Notes: generated by a model from the letters alone, not told the origin. Positions 27,229-37,114 are shown, counted from the stretch's first letter. The stretch: DNA of 64,000 bases from Miltoncostaea marina (GCF_018141525.1 NZ_CP064655.1:2760501-2824500); one strand, 5' to 3'. Numbers and translations are program-made.

Positions 27229-27951
27229 CTAGGCCGCGGGCTCCTCCAGGACGTCGGCCGCGGTGGTGCGGGTGGTGTCGATCGGGACGCCCGGGCCCAT
27301 GGTCTGGGCGATCGTGATCGACTTGAGGTACTTGCCCTTGGCCGCCGCCGGCTTGACCCGGACGATCTCCTCGAGCACGGCCTGGTAGTTCTCGATGAGC
27401 TGGCGCTCGTCGAAGGACCGGCGGCCGATGCCGAGGTGGATGATCCCGGCGCGGTCGGTGCGGTACTCGACCTTGCCGGCCTTGACGTCCTCGACGGCCT
27501 TGCCGACGTCGAACGTGACGGTGCCGCTCTTCGGGTTCGGCATCTTGCCCGAGGGGCCGAGGATGCGGCCGAGGCGGCCGACCGTGCCCATCATGTCGGG
27601 CGTCGCGATGGCGACGTCGAAGTCGGTGAAGCCCTCCTGGACCCGCTTGGCGAGGTCGTCGCCGCCCACGAAGTCGGCGCCCGCGGCCTCGGCCTCGCGC
27701 GCCTTGTCGCCCTCGGCGAAGACGGCGACGGTCACCTGCTTGCCGGTGCCGTGGGGCAGCGAGATCGTGCCGCGCAGCTGCTGGTCGGCGTGCCGCACGT
27801 TGACGCCCAGGCGGAGGTGGACCTCGACCGTCGGGTCGAAGCGGGTCAGCTCCTGGGACTTGATGAGCCGGACGGCGTGGAGCGGGTGGTAGACCCGCTC
27901 GACGTCGATCTCGGACTTCGCCTGCTGGTAGCGCCTGCCGCGCTTGGCCAC
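27229..27951 (-). CDS. rplA: 50S ribosomal protein L1
   Basis: L1 is the mobile stalk protein at the E site and a translational repressor of its own operon. The 240-aa protein is complete, with conserved segments FDPTVEVHLRLGVNVRHADQ, GRLGRILGPSGKMPNPKSGT and GIIHLGIGRRSF. It starts with GTG, 17 bp downstream of rplK, forming the usual rplK-rplA pair. Confidence 0.97.
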   Translation of the reverse strand: MAKRGRRYQQAKSEIDVERVYHPLHAVRLIKSQELTRFDPTVEVHLRLGVNVRHADQQLRGTISLPHGTGKQVTVAVFAEGDKAREAEAAGADFVGGDDLAKRVQEGFTDFDVAIATPDMMGTVGRLGRILGPSGKMPNPKSGTVTFDVGKAVEDVKAGKVEYRTDRAGIIHLGIGRRSFDERQLIENYQAVLEEIVRVKPAAAKGKYLKSITIAQTMGPGVPIDTTRTTAADVLEEPAA

Positions 27952-27968
27952 TGCCCTGTCCTCCCTAC

Positions 27969-28397
27969 CTACGCAGCGTCGACGGTCACGCCCATACTAC
28001 GCGCCGTCCCCGCGATGATCTTCATGGCCGACTCGACGTCGTTGGCGTTGAGGTCGGGCAGCTTCGTCTCGGCGATCTGGCGCAGCTGCTCGCGCGTGAG
28101 GTTGGCGACCTTCTCCTTGTGGGGCTCGGCGCTGCCCTTGTCGATGCCGAGCGCCTGGCGGATGAGGACGGCCGCAGGCGGCGTCTTCGTGATGAAGGTG
28201 AACGAGCGGTCCTCGTAGACCGTCACCTCGACCGGCGTGATGGTGCCGTTGCCCGACTGGGTCTGCGCGTTGAACGCCTTGCAGAACTCCATGATGTTGA
28301 TGCTCGCGCCACCCAGCGCGGGGCCGACGGGCGGGGCCGGTGAGGCCTGGCCGGCGGGGATCTGGAGCTTGATGACCTGCAGGACCTTCTTCGCCAT
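27969..28397 (-). CDS. rplK: 50S ribosomal protein L11
   Basis: L11 forms the GTPase-associated centre with 23S rRNA and is a target region of thiopeptide antibiotics. The 142-aa protein has the proline-rich motif [20 protein letters not shown], in which the common GQ.GV is replaced by GGASI, and the C-terminal rRNA-binding part ending [13 protein letters not shown]. It starts with ATG; the 66-bp gap from nusG holds two short GC palindromes (near 28412-28427 and 28440-28456). Confidence 0.97.
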   Translation of the reverse strand: MAKKVLQVIKLQIPAGQASPAPPVGPALGGASINIMEFCKAFNAQTQSGNGTITPVEVTVYEDRSFTFITKTPPAAVLIRQALGIDKGSAEPHKEKVANLTREQLRQIAETKLPDLNANDVESAMKIIAGTARSMGVTVDAA

Positions 28398-28463
28398 GAC
28401 GTCCTCGATCGCGGGGCGCGCGCCCCGGGTTTGCGGTGATGCGGGGCCGTGGCCCCGGATGGA

Positions 28464-28997
28464 TCAGGTGAGCTTCTTGACCTGGTCGAACGACAGCTCG
28501 GCCGGCGTCTCGCGGCCGAAGATGCTGACGAGCACCTTCAGGCGCCCCTGCTCGGCGTTGATCTCGGCGATCTCGCCGGTGAAGTCCGAGAGCGGGCCGG
28601 CGATGACCTTCACGCTCTCGCCCACCGAGAAGTCCGCGCGCACCTTGGGGCGCGCCTCGGTGGCGACGTTCAGGAGCCGGTCCACCTCGCCCTGGCTGAG
28701 CGGCACGGGCTCGTTGTCGCGCCCGCCGCCGCCGACGAACCCGGTCACGCCGGGCGTGTTCTTCACCAGCCACAGGGCGTCGGGGGTCATGTCCATGTTG
28801 ACCAGGACGTAGCCCGGCAGGCGGCGCTTCTCCGTCTGGACCTTCTGGCCGTCCTTCGTCTCCACGACCTGCTCGGTGGGGATGACCACCTCGCGCACGC
28901 GCTCGCGCTGGCCCATGGAGATGAGCCGGTGCTCGAGGTTGGCCTTCACCTTCTTCTCGTGGCCCGAGTAGGTGTTGATGACGTACCAGCGGAACAA
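28464..28997 (-). CDS. nusG: Transcription termination/antitermination protein NusG
   Basis: NusG binds RNA polymerase to modulate pausing and couples it to Rho or the ribosome. The 177-aa protein has an NGN domain ([30 protein letters not shown]) and a C-terminal KOW domain ([20 protein letters not shown]). It starts with TTG at 28997, with GAGGGG six bases upstream, and lies 12 bp after secE. Confidence 0.96.
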   Translation of the reverse strand: MFRWYVINTYSGHEKKVKANLEHRLISMGQRERVREVVIPTEQVVETKDGQKVQTEKRRLPGYVLVNMDMTPDALWLVKNTPGVTGFVGGGGRDNEPVPLSQGEVDRLLNVATEARPKVRADFSVGESVKVIAGPLSDFTGEIAEINAEQGRLKVLVSIFGRETPAELSFDQVKKLT

Positions 28998-29009
28998 ACG
29001 TGCCCCTCG

Positions 29010-29378
29010 CTAGAAGATGGCGTCCACGACGCGCCGGAACACGGCGTCAAGCGCGGCGAGATAGACGGAGACGATAGCGACGACCACGAGCACGACGGCC
29101 GTGGACTGCAGCAGGGTGGTGCGGTCGGGCCAGCTGACCTTGCGGAGCTCCGCGATGACCTCGGTGAGGAACCGCGAGCCCCGGCGCTGCTGGACGACGG
29201 CCTTCGTGACCGAGCCGGCCTTGTCGGGCTTGCGCCGCTGACCGGGCGGGTTCGGCTTGGGGCTCTGCGGCGCACGCTGCTGGGCGCGCCGCTTCGCGGG
29301 CGGGCGGGCGCCACCCGCGGGCGGCCGCGGGCCGTCCTCGGGGCGTCCCTGTCCCTTTGCGGGTCGGATGCGCGCCAT
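29010..29378 (-). CDS. secE: Preprotein translocase subunit SecE with a long basic N-terminal extension
   Basis: SecE is the essential clamp subunit of the SecYEG channel. The 122-aa protein has a ~60-residue basic, Pro-rich N-terminal extension (RPPAGGARPPAKRRAQQRAP) before the conserved FLTEVIAELRKVSWPDRTTL and a single TM helix (VVLVVVAIVSVYLAAL). The extension is typical of actinobacterial SecE but compositionally extreme here. The ATG start lies 30 bp beyond tRNA-Trp. Confidence 0.95.
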   Translation of the reverse strand: MARIRPAKGQGRPEDGPRPPAGGARPPAKRRAQQRAPQSPKPNPPGQRRKPDKAGSVTKAVVQQRRGSRFLTEVIAELRKVSWPDRTTLLQSTAVVLVVVAIVSVYLAALDAVFRRVVDAIF

Positions 29379-29407
29379 GTCAGTTCATCAGCATTCGTCG
29401 TGGCCTA

Positions 29408-29480
29408 CAGGGCCGGAGGGACTCGAACCCCCAACCCCCGGTTTTGGAGACCGGTGCTCTACCAGTTGAGCTACGACCCT
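29408..29480 (-). tRNA. trnW: tRNA-Trp (CCA anticodon)
   Basis: On the minus strand the 73-nt cloverleaf begins agggtcgtagctcaactgg, has the anticodon loop ctccaaa with CCA, the T-loop ggttcgagtcc, and an acceptor stem agggtcg/cggccct followed by discriminator G. The 3' CCA is not encoded. The rpmG-trnW-secE-nusG context is the standard one. Confidence 0.95.
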
Positions 29481-29506
29481 CAGAGGAGCCCCGGAGGCGT
29501 GGACCG

Positions 29507-29668
29507 CTACCGGGTCTCCTTGTGCGGCGTGTGCTTGCCGCACCACTTGCAGAACTTGCGGAACTCGATCCGATCGGGCGTGTTCCGCCTGCTCTTGTTG
29601 GTCTGGTAGTTCCGACGCTTGCATTCCTCGCAAGCCATCGTCACTGCGATGCGCTGCCCTGTTGCCAC
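29507..29668 (-). CDS. rpmG: 50S ribosomal protein L33
   Basis: This is a small zinc-ribbon large-subunit protein. From GTG 29668 it is 53 aa, the usual length, with the pairs CEEC (13-16) and CKWC (40-43), so it is the zinc-binding (C+) form. The core [20 protein letters not shown] is diagnostic. A later ATG (29638) would cut off the first strand ([10 protein letters not shown]), so GTG is preferred although no strong Shine-Dalgarno is visible. It heads the rpmG-trnW-secE-nusG cluster. Confidence 0.92.
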   Translation of the reverse strand: MATGQRIAVTMACEECKRRNYQTNKSRRNTPDRIEFRKFCKWCGKHTPHKETR

Positions 29669-29754
29669 AGGTCGACGACTCCGGTCCGGGGACGGGCTCG
29701 GCGGAGGGTACCACGCGCGGTGCGCAGGCGGCGCCGCGCGTGGCTCCGCCCAGG

Positions 29755-30334
29755 CCGCCCCCCGCGAGGCCGGCTGGGGACGGGTCGGCTGGGGGACGGG
29801 GTCGGCTGGGGACGGGGTCGGCTGGGGCCGATCCTCTGCGCGGGCGGGACCCGGCCCTGCGGGCCGGGTCGCGCTGAGCGGGTGGTCGACGGCCGTGCCC
29901 CTCACGCGGGGACCCGGCCTCTTTCGGGCCGGGTCACGCGGCAAATCGCCCCTGGCCGGGGCGATTTGCGGACCGGCGCACCGCCTTCGGCGGGGCGGGC
30001 GCCGGAAACCCCACTGACGTGAGCGTCCATGGTGCGCGTGGGGGTGTGCCCCGCGCCCTCGTGGCCGGTTTTGTCCCGCTCCCGCCTCGGCGGTCGTGTC
30101 TACGACCACCTCGTCGCTCGATCAGGTCGTCCGGGACGCAGTGCGACCGGTTCGCCGCGCGGCGCGCCCCGGCGGCGCGTCAGCGTCGACGGAGCCGCGC
30201 GGTTGGGGGGCACATTGCCGGAATGGCGCGCCCCGGCCGCCGGGCCGGAGCCGATTCGGCCGGCGCGCCAGCAAGCGTGCCTCGCTTCGACGCAGCGCAG
30301 GCCCTCCGGCGAAGCCGGCCGGCCTGGGCGGGCC
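29755..30334 (+). repeat. R3: copy 3 of the interspersed hairpin repeat family (plus orientation)
   Basis: This gene-free stretch upstream of rpmG has three truncated ~17-bp units (gtcggctggggacggg type, ~29770-29816), one full unit (29817 on), the 114-bp core (29895-30008) and ~325 bp homologous to R1 and R2, including the gccccggcggcgcgtcagcg segment shared with R1 but missing in R2. It ends in the ccctccggcgaagccgg-type hairpin at ~30300-30335. It is antisense to both neighbours. The remaining 29669-29754 is the rpmG upstream region, with no convincing promoter. Confidence 0.86.
29895..30008 (+). repeat. Conserved 114-bp hairpin core of the repeat family (copy in R3)
   Basis: It is identical to the R2 core across 114 bp, 8 kb away, with a two-base difference from the R1 core. 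Three consecutive hairpins are preserved. Confidence 0.92.
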
Positions 30335-30613
30335 TCACGCCCGGCGGATCCCGGCGCGGCGCAGGCGCGCCTGGGGGGTCTGGGCGGCGGCGGCCTCCGC
30401 CTGGGCGGCGGTGCGCAGGAGGGCGGCGGCGGCGCGCTGCAGGTCGAGCCCCGTGGGGGTCTCCTCCGCGTCGACCCGCAGGCGGGTCGCCAGCCGGCGG
30501 TACTCCGCGACGAGCGGGGGGCGGGCCCTCGCGTTGGGCGAGCCGGCGGAGCGCACCCGCTGGCAGAAGGCCTGGACCTCGGCGACCGTGGCCGGCTGCG
30601 CGGCGGGGGTCAC
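30335..30613 (-). CDS. Hypothetical protein, 92 aa
   Basis: The protein is Ala/Arg-rich and predicted to be all helical (VAEVQAFCQRVRSAGSPNAR, LVAEYRRLATRLRVDAEETP). No family is recognised. The GTG at 30613 overlaps the stop of the upstream gene, so the two small genes form a coupled pair. Its 3' end touches repeat R3. Confidence 0.6.
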   Translation of the reverse strand: MTPAAQPATVAEVQAFCQRVRSAGSPNARARPPLVAEYRRLATRLRVDAEETPTGLDLQRAAAALLRTAAQAEAAAAQTPQARLRRAGIRRA

Positions 30614-30870
30614 GACGCGCCCCCCGGATCGCGGCCGACCGACAGCAGCAGCGCCTCGCGGGCGCGCGCGTCGACCGAGAGCAGGAAGCGGCGGCCGCGC
30701 GGGCCGAGCTCGAACTCCTCCTGCAGGTCGAAGATGTCGGTGCCGCGGCCGGCGGCGTGCGCGCGCACGCGCAGCGGCGCGTCGGTGTGCCCGTCGAGCG
30801 CCCCGAGCCCCTCCGCGAGGCTGGTGCGGGCCCGCTCGGGCAACGGGAGGGGGTCGGGTTCGGTCGCCAT
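30610..30870 (-). CDS. Hypothetical protein, 86 aa
   Basis: The sequence starts MATEPDPLPLPERARTSLAE and has a strand-rich second half (RGTDIFDLQEEFELGPRGRR, FLLSVDARAREALLLSVGRD). The family is unknown. The start is ATG 30870, with AGGA close upstream. It is first in a coupled pair with 30335-30613 and divergent from the acyl-CoA ligase. Confidence 0.6.
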   Translation of the reverse strand: MATEPDPLPLPERARTSLAEGLGALDGHTDAPLRVRAHAAGRGTDIFDLQEEFELGPRGRRFLLSVDARAREALLLSVGRDPGGAS

Positions 30871-30954
30871 GCCGTCCTGATCGGCGGACCCGGGGGGCGT
30901 CTTGAGACGGCCGGTCGGCGGCGGACCGGGGCCGCGATCGTCCGCGCGGTGTGG

Positions 30955-30960
30955 TCTACT
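30955..30960 (+). promoter_or_regulatory. -10 hexamer, leaderless promoter of the acyl-CoA ligase
   Basis: TCTACT is followed by seven bases (gccgccg) and the ATG at 30968. Confidence 0.4.
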
Positions 30961-30967
30961 GCCGCCG

Positions 30968-32598
30968 ATGAGCGAGTGGTCGGACTGGTACCGCCGCGAG
31001 GACCCCACCGGGTGGGTGCTGCCCGCCGTGCTGCGCCGCCGGGCCGAGGCGCACCCGGACCGCGACTACCTGCGGGTCGGTGAGGGGCCGTGGATCAGCT
31101 ACGGCGAGATGGACCTGCGCGCCAACCGGGTGGCCAACGCGCTGATCGCGCGCGGGCTCCGCAGGGGCGAGACGGTCTCCACGCTCATGCCGAACTGCGA
31201 GGAGAACCTCGCCGCCTGGTTCGGCATCCAGCGGGCGGGCGGCGTGCAGTGCCCGATCAACCTCGCCTACCGCGGCGACTTCCTGTCGTGGGTGATCAAC
31301 CTGCCGCGGTCGCGCTTCCTGGTCATCGACGCGTCGCTGCTCGACCGGCTCGAGCTCGTCGCCGGAGACCTGCCCCACCTCGAGCACGTGTTCGTGCTCG
31401 ACCGGGGCGTGCGCGAGGGGCCCGACCCGGCGGTGCGCTGGGAGCCGTTCGGCGCGCTGCTGGACGCACCGGACGGCGACCCGGGCATGGAGCCGGCGTG
31501 GACCGACGACGCGCGCGTGATGTTCACCTCGGGCACCACCGGCCGCTCGAAGGGGGCGATCAAGCAGCACGCGTCGGACTACTTCTCGGGCCGCACGTAC
31601 ATCGAGGTGTGCGGGGTCACGGAGGAGGACACGTTCTTCTCGTGCCTGCCGCTGTTCCACTCGAACGCGCAGGTGCTCGCCGCCTACCCGGCGATGATCG
31701 CCGGCGCGCGCATCGCGTTCGTGGAGCGCTACTCCTCGGCGCGCTTCTGGTCGCAGGTCGTCGACGCGGGCGCGACCATCCTCAACACCGTCAGCGCGAT
31801 CAACTACTTCATCTGGAACACGCCGCCGGGCGAGCTCGACCGGGCGCACACGGTGAGCCGCATCATGGCCATGCCGGCGCCGCGCGACATCTACACGGCG
31901 TTCGAGGAGCGCTTCGGCATCCGCTTCATCGAGGGGTACGGCCTCACCGAGACCGGGATGGTCACGTACCACCCGCCCGGGCGGCCGCCGCGGCCGGGCA
32001 GCTGCGGCATCGCCACCCCGGGCTTCGAGGTGTCGGTCGTCGAGCCCGGCACCGACCTGCCGGTGCCGCCCGGCACGCCGGGCGAGATCGTGGTCGACAT
32101 GAAGATGCCGAACATCGTCATGCGCACCTACGCCGGGATGCCGGAGAAGACGGCCGAGGACTTCCGCAACCTCAAGCTGCACACCGGCGACCTCGGGCGC
32201 ATGGACGAGGAGGGCTACCTCTGGTTCCTCGACCGGGTCAAGGACTACATCCGCCGGCGCGGCGAGAACGTGAGCTCGGTGGAGGTGGAGCACGTCCTGA
32301 CCTCGCATCCGGACGTGCTCGAGGCGGCCGCGGTCGGCGTGAAGGCCGGCGAGGGCGCCTCGGCGGAGGACGAGATCCTCGCCTGCCTCGTGCTGCGCGC
32401 CGGCCGCGCGCCCGACCTGGGGGCCCTGCTGGACTGGTGCGCCGAGCGCATGCCCTACTTCGCGGTGCCCCGCTACGTGCGCGTGCTCGACGCGCTGCCC
32501 AAGACGCCCACCGAGCGGGTGCGCAAGGTGGAGCTGCGCGCCGCGGGGGTCACGGCCGACACGTTCGACCGCATGGCGGCCGGGACGGCGCCGGGGCG

Positions 32599-32602
<4 letters not shown>
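30968..32602 (+). CDS. AMP-dependent acyl-CoA synthetase/ligase (CaiC-like)
   Basis: This ANL-superfamily enzyme forms an acyl-adenylate and then an acyl-CoA thioester. The 544-aa protein has the P-loop-like VMFTSGTTGRSKGAIKQH (~187-204), the aromatic motif IEGYGLTETGMVTYH (~319), the hinge motif HTGDLGRMDEEGYLWF (~404) and the catalytic lysine region PKTPTERVRKVELR near the C-terminus. Its overall resemblance is to crotonobetaine/carnitine- or 3-hydroxyacid-type CoA ligases; the substrate is not clear. ATG 30968 follows a leaderless-type hexamer. Its stop overlaps the next small gene. Confidence 0.88.
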
Positions 32603-32853
<251 letters not shown>

Positions 32854-32857
32854 CCCC

Positions 32858-33691
32858 CTAGTCCGCGATGGTCGGCTCGGCGGGCGCGAGGGCGCCCGTG
32901 ATCGCGCCGGCGCAGAGCGCGATGCGCGCCGGCACGCCGGGCGCGCCGCCGCCGAGGACCTCGACGGCCGCGACCGAGACGCTCGACGGCGCGAACCCGG
33001 CGTCGGCCGCAACCGCGCGCGCGGCCCCCAGCGCCGCCGCGCTCAGCTGATCCGCCGCCGCGGCGGCGATGGCGGCGTCGAGCGCGCCGGCCAGGGCCCG
33101 CAGCGGCGCCCCGCCGGCGTCGGCCGGCCCCTCGGGCCAGGCGACCACCGACCGGCGCGGCCGGCCTGGATCGAGCGAGCCGGCCAGGCGCAGCCCGCGG
33201 GCGTAGCGGAAGGGCAGCGCCCGGCCGCCGGCGGGCACGAGCCCGCGCACGCGCACGACGTAGCGGCGCTCGGCGTCCGCGCCGAGCTCCACGTCGGTGG
33301 CGATCAGCGGCGCCGGCAGGGTGGCCAGCCGGTCCCGCACGAGCGACGCCGCGCCCTCGGGGGAGTCGATGCGGAGGACCCCGCCGCCGCGGTGGATGCG
33401 CACGGCGCCGGCCGCGAGCGGCCCGCGCGCCGGCGGCCCCGGGAGCCGGTCGAGCGGCCCCGACCGGAACACGGCGCCCGGCGAGCCCGCGTCGCGCACG
33501 CGGATCGCCCAGTGCAGCTGGCGGGGGCGCGGCGGCAGCTCGACGGTCGCCACGCCGCCGGCCACCGGGGCCGCCACGAGCTCCTCGGCCACCCGCCCGT
33601 CGGCGGTCACCCAGAACAGCTCCGCGACCATCCGCGCCGGCGGCGCGAACCCGTCCGCAGCGGTCGCCTGCACCGGGATGGCGTGCGACAT
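32858..33691 (-). CDS. Hypothetical protein, 277 aa
   Basis: No family is recognised. The protein is soluble-looking with no signal peptide or TM. The N-terminal half is strand-rich (VAELFWVTADGRVAEELVAA, RQLHWAIRVRDAGSPGAVFR) and the C-terminal half is Ala-rich helical (ALDAAIAAAAADQLSAAALG). It starts with ATG and is divergent from hsp20-lon. The gene is GC-typical, with no sign of transfer. Confidence 0.6.
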   Translation of the reverse strand: MSHAIPVQATAADGFAPPARMVAELFWVTADGRVAEELVAAPVAGGVATVELPPRPRQLHWAIRVRDAGSPGAVFRSGPLDRLPGPPARGPLAAGAVRIHRGGGVLRIDSPEGAASLVRDRLATLPAPLIATDVELGADAERRYVVRVRGLVPAGGRALPFRYARGLRLAGSLDPGRPRRSVVAWPEGPADAGGAPLRALAGALDAAIAAAAADQLSAAALGAARAVAADAGFAPSSVSVAAVEVLGGGAPGVPARIALCAGAITGALAPAEPTIAD

Positions 33692-33760
33692 GGCTCATGC
33701 TGCACCACCCCCGCCGGTCGCGGCAATCACGCCCCGGGGCCACGGCGGGCCCGGCTGCAC

Positions 33761-33766
33761 TAGGCT
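33761..33766 (+). promoter_or_regulatory. -10 hexamer, leaderless promoter of hsp20-lon
   Basis: TAGGCT is followed by seven bases and the GTG at 33774. No HAIR (CTTGAGT-N7-ACTCAAG) or CIRCE inverted repeat is present in the 82-bp region upstream. Confidence 0.45.
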
Positions 33767-33773
33767 CTGAGGC

Positions 33774-34184
33774 GTGTACCGCGACGACGTGGACCGGCTC
33801 TTCGCAGACCTGTTCCCGGGCGGCCGCCACGGGGCCTCCAACGAGGCGCGCGCGCCGGTCGATGTCTACCTGACCGACGGGCCGCCGCCCTCGCTCACCG
33901 TCGAGCTCGACGTGGCCGGCGTCGACCCCGAGGGCGTCGACGTGCAGCTGAGCGAGGACGTGCTGGTGGTGCGGGGCGAGCGGCGGCGCAGCGGCGAGGG
34001 CCGGCGCGCCTACCAGCACGCGGAGATCGCCTGGGGGCCGTTCGAGCGGCGCGTGCGGCTGGGCGTGGAGGTCGACGCGGGGAAGGCCGCGGCCACCTAC
34101 GAGAACGGCATCCTGCGCATCACCCTGCCGCTCGCGCCGGCGCCGCCGCTGCGACGCGTGCAGATCTCGGTGCGCCGGCCGTGA
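33774..34184 (+). CDS. Hsp20/alpha-crystallin small heat-shock protein
   Basis: This ATP-independent holdase keeps unfolding proteins soluble. The 136-aa protein has a short N-terminal arm (YRDDVDRLFADLFPGG), an alpha-crystallin domain (SLTVELDVAGVDPEGVDVQL to YENGILRITLPL, ~42-122) and a short tail. The assembly motif IxI/V is replaced by a VQISVRRP end. It overlaps lon by 4 bp, so chaperone and protease are co-translated. GTG 33774 is chosen because TAGGCT lies seven bases upstream. Confidence 0.9.
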   Translation: MYRDDVDRLFADLFPGGRHGASNEARAPVDVYLTDGPPPSLTVELDVAGVDPEGVDVQLSEDVLVVRGERRRSGEGRRAYQHAEIAWGPFERRVRLGVEVDAGKAAATYENGILRITLPLAPAPPLRRVQISVRRP

Positions 34185-36616
34185 CGAGCGACGCGGGGCG
34201 ACCCGACGAGCCGCTCGTCGAGCCCGGCGGCGAGGCCGGCGGGCCCGACGCCGAGACGCCCATCCCCGAGTCGCTGGCGATCCTGCCGCTGAAGGAGACC
34301 GTCGTCTTCCCGGACGCGGTGGCCCCGCTGGCGATCGGCGAGCCGCGGTCGATCCGGCTCATCGACGAGGTGCTGAACCAGCCGGAGCGGATGCTCGTGC
34401 TGGTGGCCTCGCGCGACCCGGAGGCCACGGAGCCGCCGCCGGAGCAGCTCTACGAGGTCGGCACCGCCGCGATCGTGCAGCGCATGGTGCGCGTGCCCGA
34501 CGGCACGGTGCGCATCCTCGCCCAGGGGCTGCGCCGGGTGCGCATCGGCGACTACACCGCCACCGAGCCGTTCCTGCAGGCGCGGGTCGACGAGATCGTC
34601 GACGCGGCCGAGCGCACCACGGAGGTGGAGGCGCTCGCGCGCAACCTGCAGAGCCTCTTCACCCGGATGATCGACCTCGTACCGCACCTGCCGGACGAGC
34701 TCGGCGTGGCGGTCACCAACATCGAGGACCCCACCACCCTCTCGTTCCTCATCGCCTCGTCGATCCGCCTGACGCTGCCCGAGCGCCAGGAGCTGCTCGA
34801 GGAGACCGACCTCGCCGCGCGCCTGCGCCGCCTGACCGCCCTCTGCTCCCGCGAGCTCGAGCTGCTCGAGCTGGGCGCGAAGATCCAGAGCGACGTCCAG
34901 ACGGACATGGAGAAGAGCCAGCGCGAGTACTTCCTTCGCCAGCAGCTCAAGGCGATCCGCCAGGAGCTCGGCGAGGGCGGCGAGGGCGGCGAGGAGGTCG
35001 AGCAGCTGCGCGAGCGGCTCGACGAGGTCGCCCCGCCCGAGGAGATCCGCACCGCCGCCGAGCGCGAGCTGTCGCGCCTCGAGCGCCTGCCGCCGGAGTC
35101 GGCCGAGCACAACGTTGTGCGCACCTACCTCGACTGGATCCTCTCGATCCCGTGGGGGACGGCCACGGAGGACGACCTCGACCTGGAGCGCGCCCGCCGG
35201 ATCCTCGACGAGGACCACTACGACATCGAGAAGGTCAAGGACCGGATCATCGAGCAGCTCGCCGTCGCGCGGCTGAAGCCCGACGCCGCCGGCCCGATCC
35301 TGTGCTTCGTGGGCCCGCCCGGGGTGGGCAAGACGTCGGTGGGGCAGTCGATCGCCAGGGCGCTCGGGCGGAGGTTCGCCCGCATCTCGGTGGGCGGGGT
35401 GCGCGACGAGAGCGAGATCCGCGGCCACCGACGCACCTACGTCGGCGCGATGCCGGGCACGATCGTGCGCGCGATCCGCGACGCCGGGGCGATGAACCCG
35501 GTGCTGATGGTCGACGAGATCGACAAGATGGGCTCCGACGTGCGCGGCGACCCGTCGTCGGCGATGCTCGAGGTGCTCGACCCGGCGCAGAACTCGACGT
35601 TCCGTGACCACTACCTCGACCTCCCGCTCGACCTGTCGCGGGTGCTCTTCCTGTGCACGGCCAACGTGCTCGAGACCATCCCGGGCCCGCTGCTCGACCG
35701 CATGGAGGTGATCCGGCTCTCGGGCTACACCGAGGAGGAGAAGCTCCACATCGCCCGCCGCTACCTGCTGCCGCGCCAGCTCGACGCCGCCGGGCTGCCG
35801 GAGGGCACGCTGGAGGTGACCGACGACGGGCTGCTCACGATCATCGGCGAGTACACCCGCGAGGCCGGGGTGCGCCAGCTCGAGCGCCGCATCGGCGCGG
35901 TGGCGCGGCGCACCGCGCGCCGGGTGGCCGAGGGCGACGCGTCGCCCCGCACGGCCGGCCCCGCGGAGGTGCGCGAGATCCTCGGCCCGGAGCGCATCCA
36001 CAACGAGGTCAAGCGGCGCACGAGCGAGCCCGGCGTGGCCACCGGCCTGGCGGTCACGGGCGCCGGCGGCGAGATCCTGTTCGTTGAGGCGACCGTCATG
36101 CCGGGCGGGGGCAAGCTCACCGTGACCGGCCAGCTGGGCGACGTGATGCGCGAGTCGGCCCAGGCGGCCGTGTCGTTCGTGCGCGCCCGCGCCGGCGCGC
36201 TGGACCTTGACCTGGCCGACGACTTCTTCGCCACCCACGACATCCACCTCCACGTGCCCGCCGGCGCGGTGCCGAAGGACGGGCCCTCGGCCGGCGTGAC
36301 CATGGTGACGGCGCTGGTGTCGGCCCTCTCCGGGCGGCCGGTGAGCGAGGACGTGGCGATGACCGGCGAGATCACCCTCACCGGCCAGGTGCTGCCGATC
36401 GGCGGCGTGAAGGAGAAGGTGCTGGCCGCCCACCGCGCGGGCATCCGCGGCGTGGTGCTGCCGAAGCTCAACGAGGACGGCCTCGCCGAGCTGCCGGCCG
36501 GCCTCGCCGACGAGATGCGCATCACGCTCGCCGACCGCATCGAGCAGGTGCTCGCCACGGCGCTGGACGGCGCCGCGCCCGACGGCGCGGACGCCGCCCC
36601 ATCGGAGAGGTCCTAG
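34181..36616 (+). CDS. lon: ATP-dependent protease Lon
   Basis: This cytoplasmic AAA+ protease degrades misfolded and regulatory proteins. The 811-aa protein has the N-terminal LON domain ([20 protein letters not shown]), a helical linker (~190-340), an AAA+ module with Walker [13 protein letters not shown] (~377) and Walker [12 protein letters not shown], and the C-terminal protease domain with catalytic Ser in [11 protein letters not shown] (~701) and Lys in [14 protein letters not shown] (~744). It is coupled to hsp20. Its TAG stop shares a CTAG palindrome with the converging VOC gene. Confidence 0.97.
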   Translation: MTSDAGRPDEPLVEPGGEAGGPDAETPIPESLAILPLKETVVFPDAVAPLAIGEPRSIRLIDEVLNQPERMLVLVASRDPEATEPPPEQLYEVGTAAIVQRMVRVPDGTVRILAQGLRRVRIGDYTATEPFLQARVDEIVDAAERTTEVEALARNLQSLFTRMIDLVPHLPDELGVAVTNIEDPTTLSFLIASSIRLTLPERQELLEETDLAARLRRLTALCSRELELLELGAKIQSDVQTDMEKSQREYFLRQQLKAIRQELGEGGEGGEEVEQLRERLDEVAPPEEIRTAAERELSRLERLPPESAEHNVVRTYLDWILSIPWGTATEDDLDLERARRILDEDHYDIEKVKDRIIEQLAVARLKPDAAGPILCFVGPPGVGKTSVGQSIARALGRRFARISVGGVRDESEIRGHRRTYVGAMPGTIVRAIRDAGAMNPVLMVDEIDKMGSDVRGDPSSAMLEVLDPAQNSTFRDHYLDLPLDLSRVLFLCTANVLETIPGPLLDRMEVIRLSGYTEEEKLHIARRYLLPRQLDAAGLPEGTLEVTDDGLLTIIGEYTREAGVRQLERRIGAVARRTARRVAEGDASPRTAGPAEVREILGPERIHNEVKRRTSEPGVATGLAVTGAGGEILFVEATVMPGGGKLTVTGQLGDVMRESAQAAVSFVRARAGALDLDLADDFFATHDIHLHVPAGAVPKDGPSAGVTMVTALVSALSGRPVSEDVAMTGEITLTGQVLPIGGVKEKVLAAHRAGIRGVVLPKLNEDGLAELPAGLADEMRITLADRIEQVLATALDGAAPDGADAAPSERS

Positions 36617-37023
36617 CCCGCGGTCCCGAAGGCGTCGACCGGGTTGCGCTCCAGCAGCTCGACGCGGTAGCCGTCGGGGTCGCGCACGAAGCAGATGCGC
36701 GGGCCGCCGGGGTAGGCCTCGTAGGGCGGCCGCTCCGGCTCGATGCCGTGCTCGGCCAGCCGCGCCAGCTCGGCGTCCATGCCGTCGGACACGGTGAGGG
36801 CGATGTGGCCGTAGCCCTCGCCGATCTCGTAGGGCTCGGTGCGCCCGTCGTTGAGGGTCAGCTCCAGGCGGCCCCCGTCGCCGGGCAGGCCGAGGAAGAT
36901 GACCGTCGCGGTGTCGCCGCCGACCCGGCTGCGGCCGATCTCGCCGAACCCGAGCGCCCCGTAGAACGCGAGCGAGCGCTCCTCGTCGAGCACCCGGATC
37001 ATCGTGTGGATGAGCTCCTGCAC
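36613..37023 (-). CDS. Glyoxalase/VOC-superfamily protein
   Basis: The 136-aa VOC-fold protein resembles lactoylglutathione lyase: MIRVLDEERSLAFYGALGFG at the start, RLELTLNDGRTEPYEIGEGY-GHIALTVSD in the middle, and FVRDPDGYRVELLER at the end. His/Glu metal ligands are plausible (His8, Glu in LELT, His in GHIAL, Glu in VELLE). As the group is probably mycothiol-using, the natural thiol may not be glutathione (inference). GTG 37023 has a GGAGGAGG tract six bases upstream. Its stop is superposed on the lon stop. Confidence 0.88.
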   Translation of the reverse strand: MQELIHTMIRVLDEERSLAFYGALGFGEIGRSRVGGDTATVIFLGLPGDGGRLELTLNDGRTEPYEIGEGYGHIALTVSDGMDAELARLAEHGIEPERPPYEAYPGGPRICFVRDPDGYRVELLERNPVDAFGTAG

Positions 37024-37114
37024 GGCGCCTCCTCCTCCTCGCGGGACCCTGCGGCGCCATCGTAGGGGACGTCCCACGGCGCCGGCCGCCCCCGCGACGA
37101 CCGGCGCCGGGTGG

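Noticed and set aside
33692-33773. HspR (HAIR) or CIRCE element upstream of hsp20-lon
   Set aside because: No CTTGAGT-N7-ACTCAAG or TTAGCACTC-N9-GAGTGCTAA pattern is present in the 82-bp gap.
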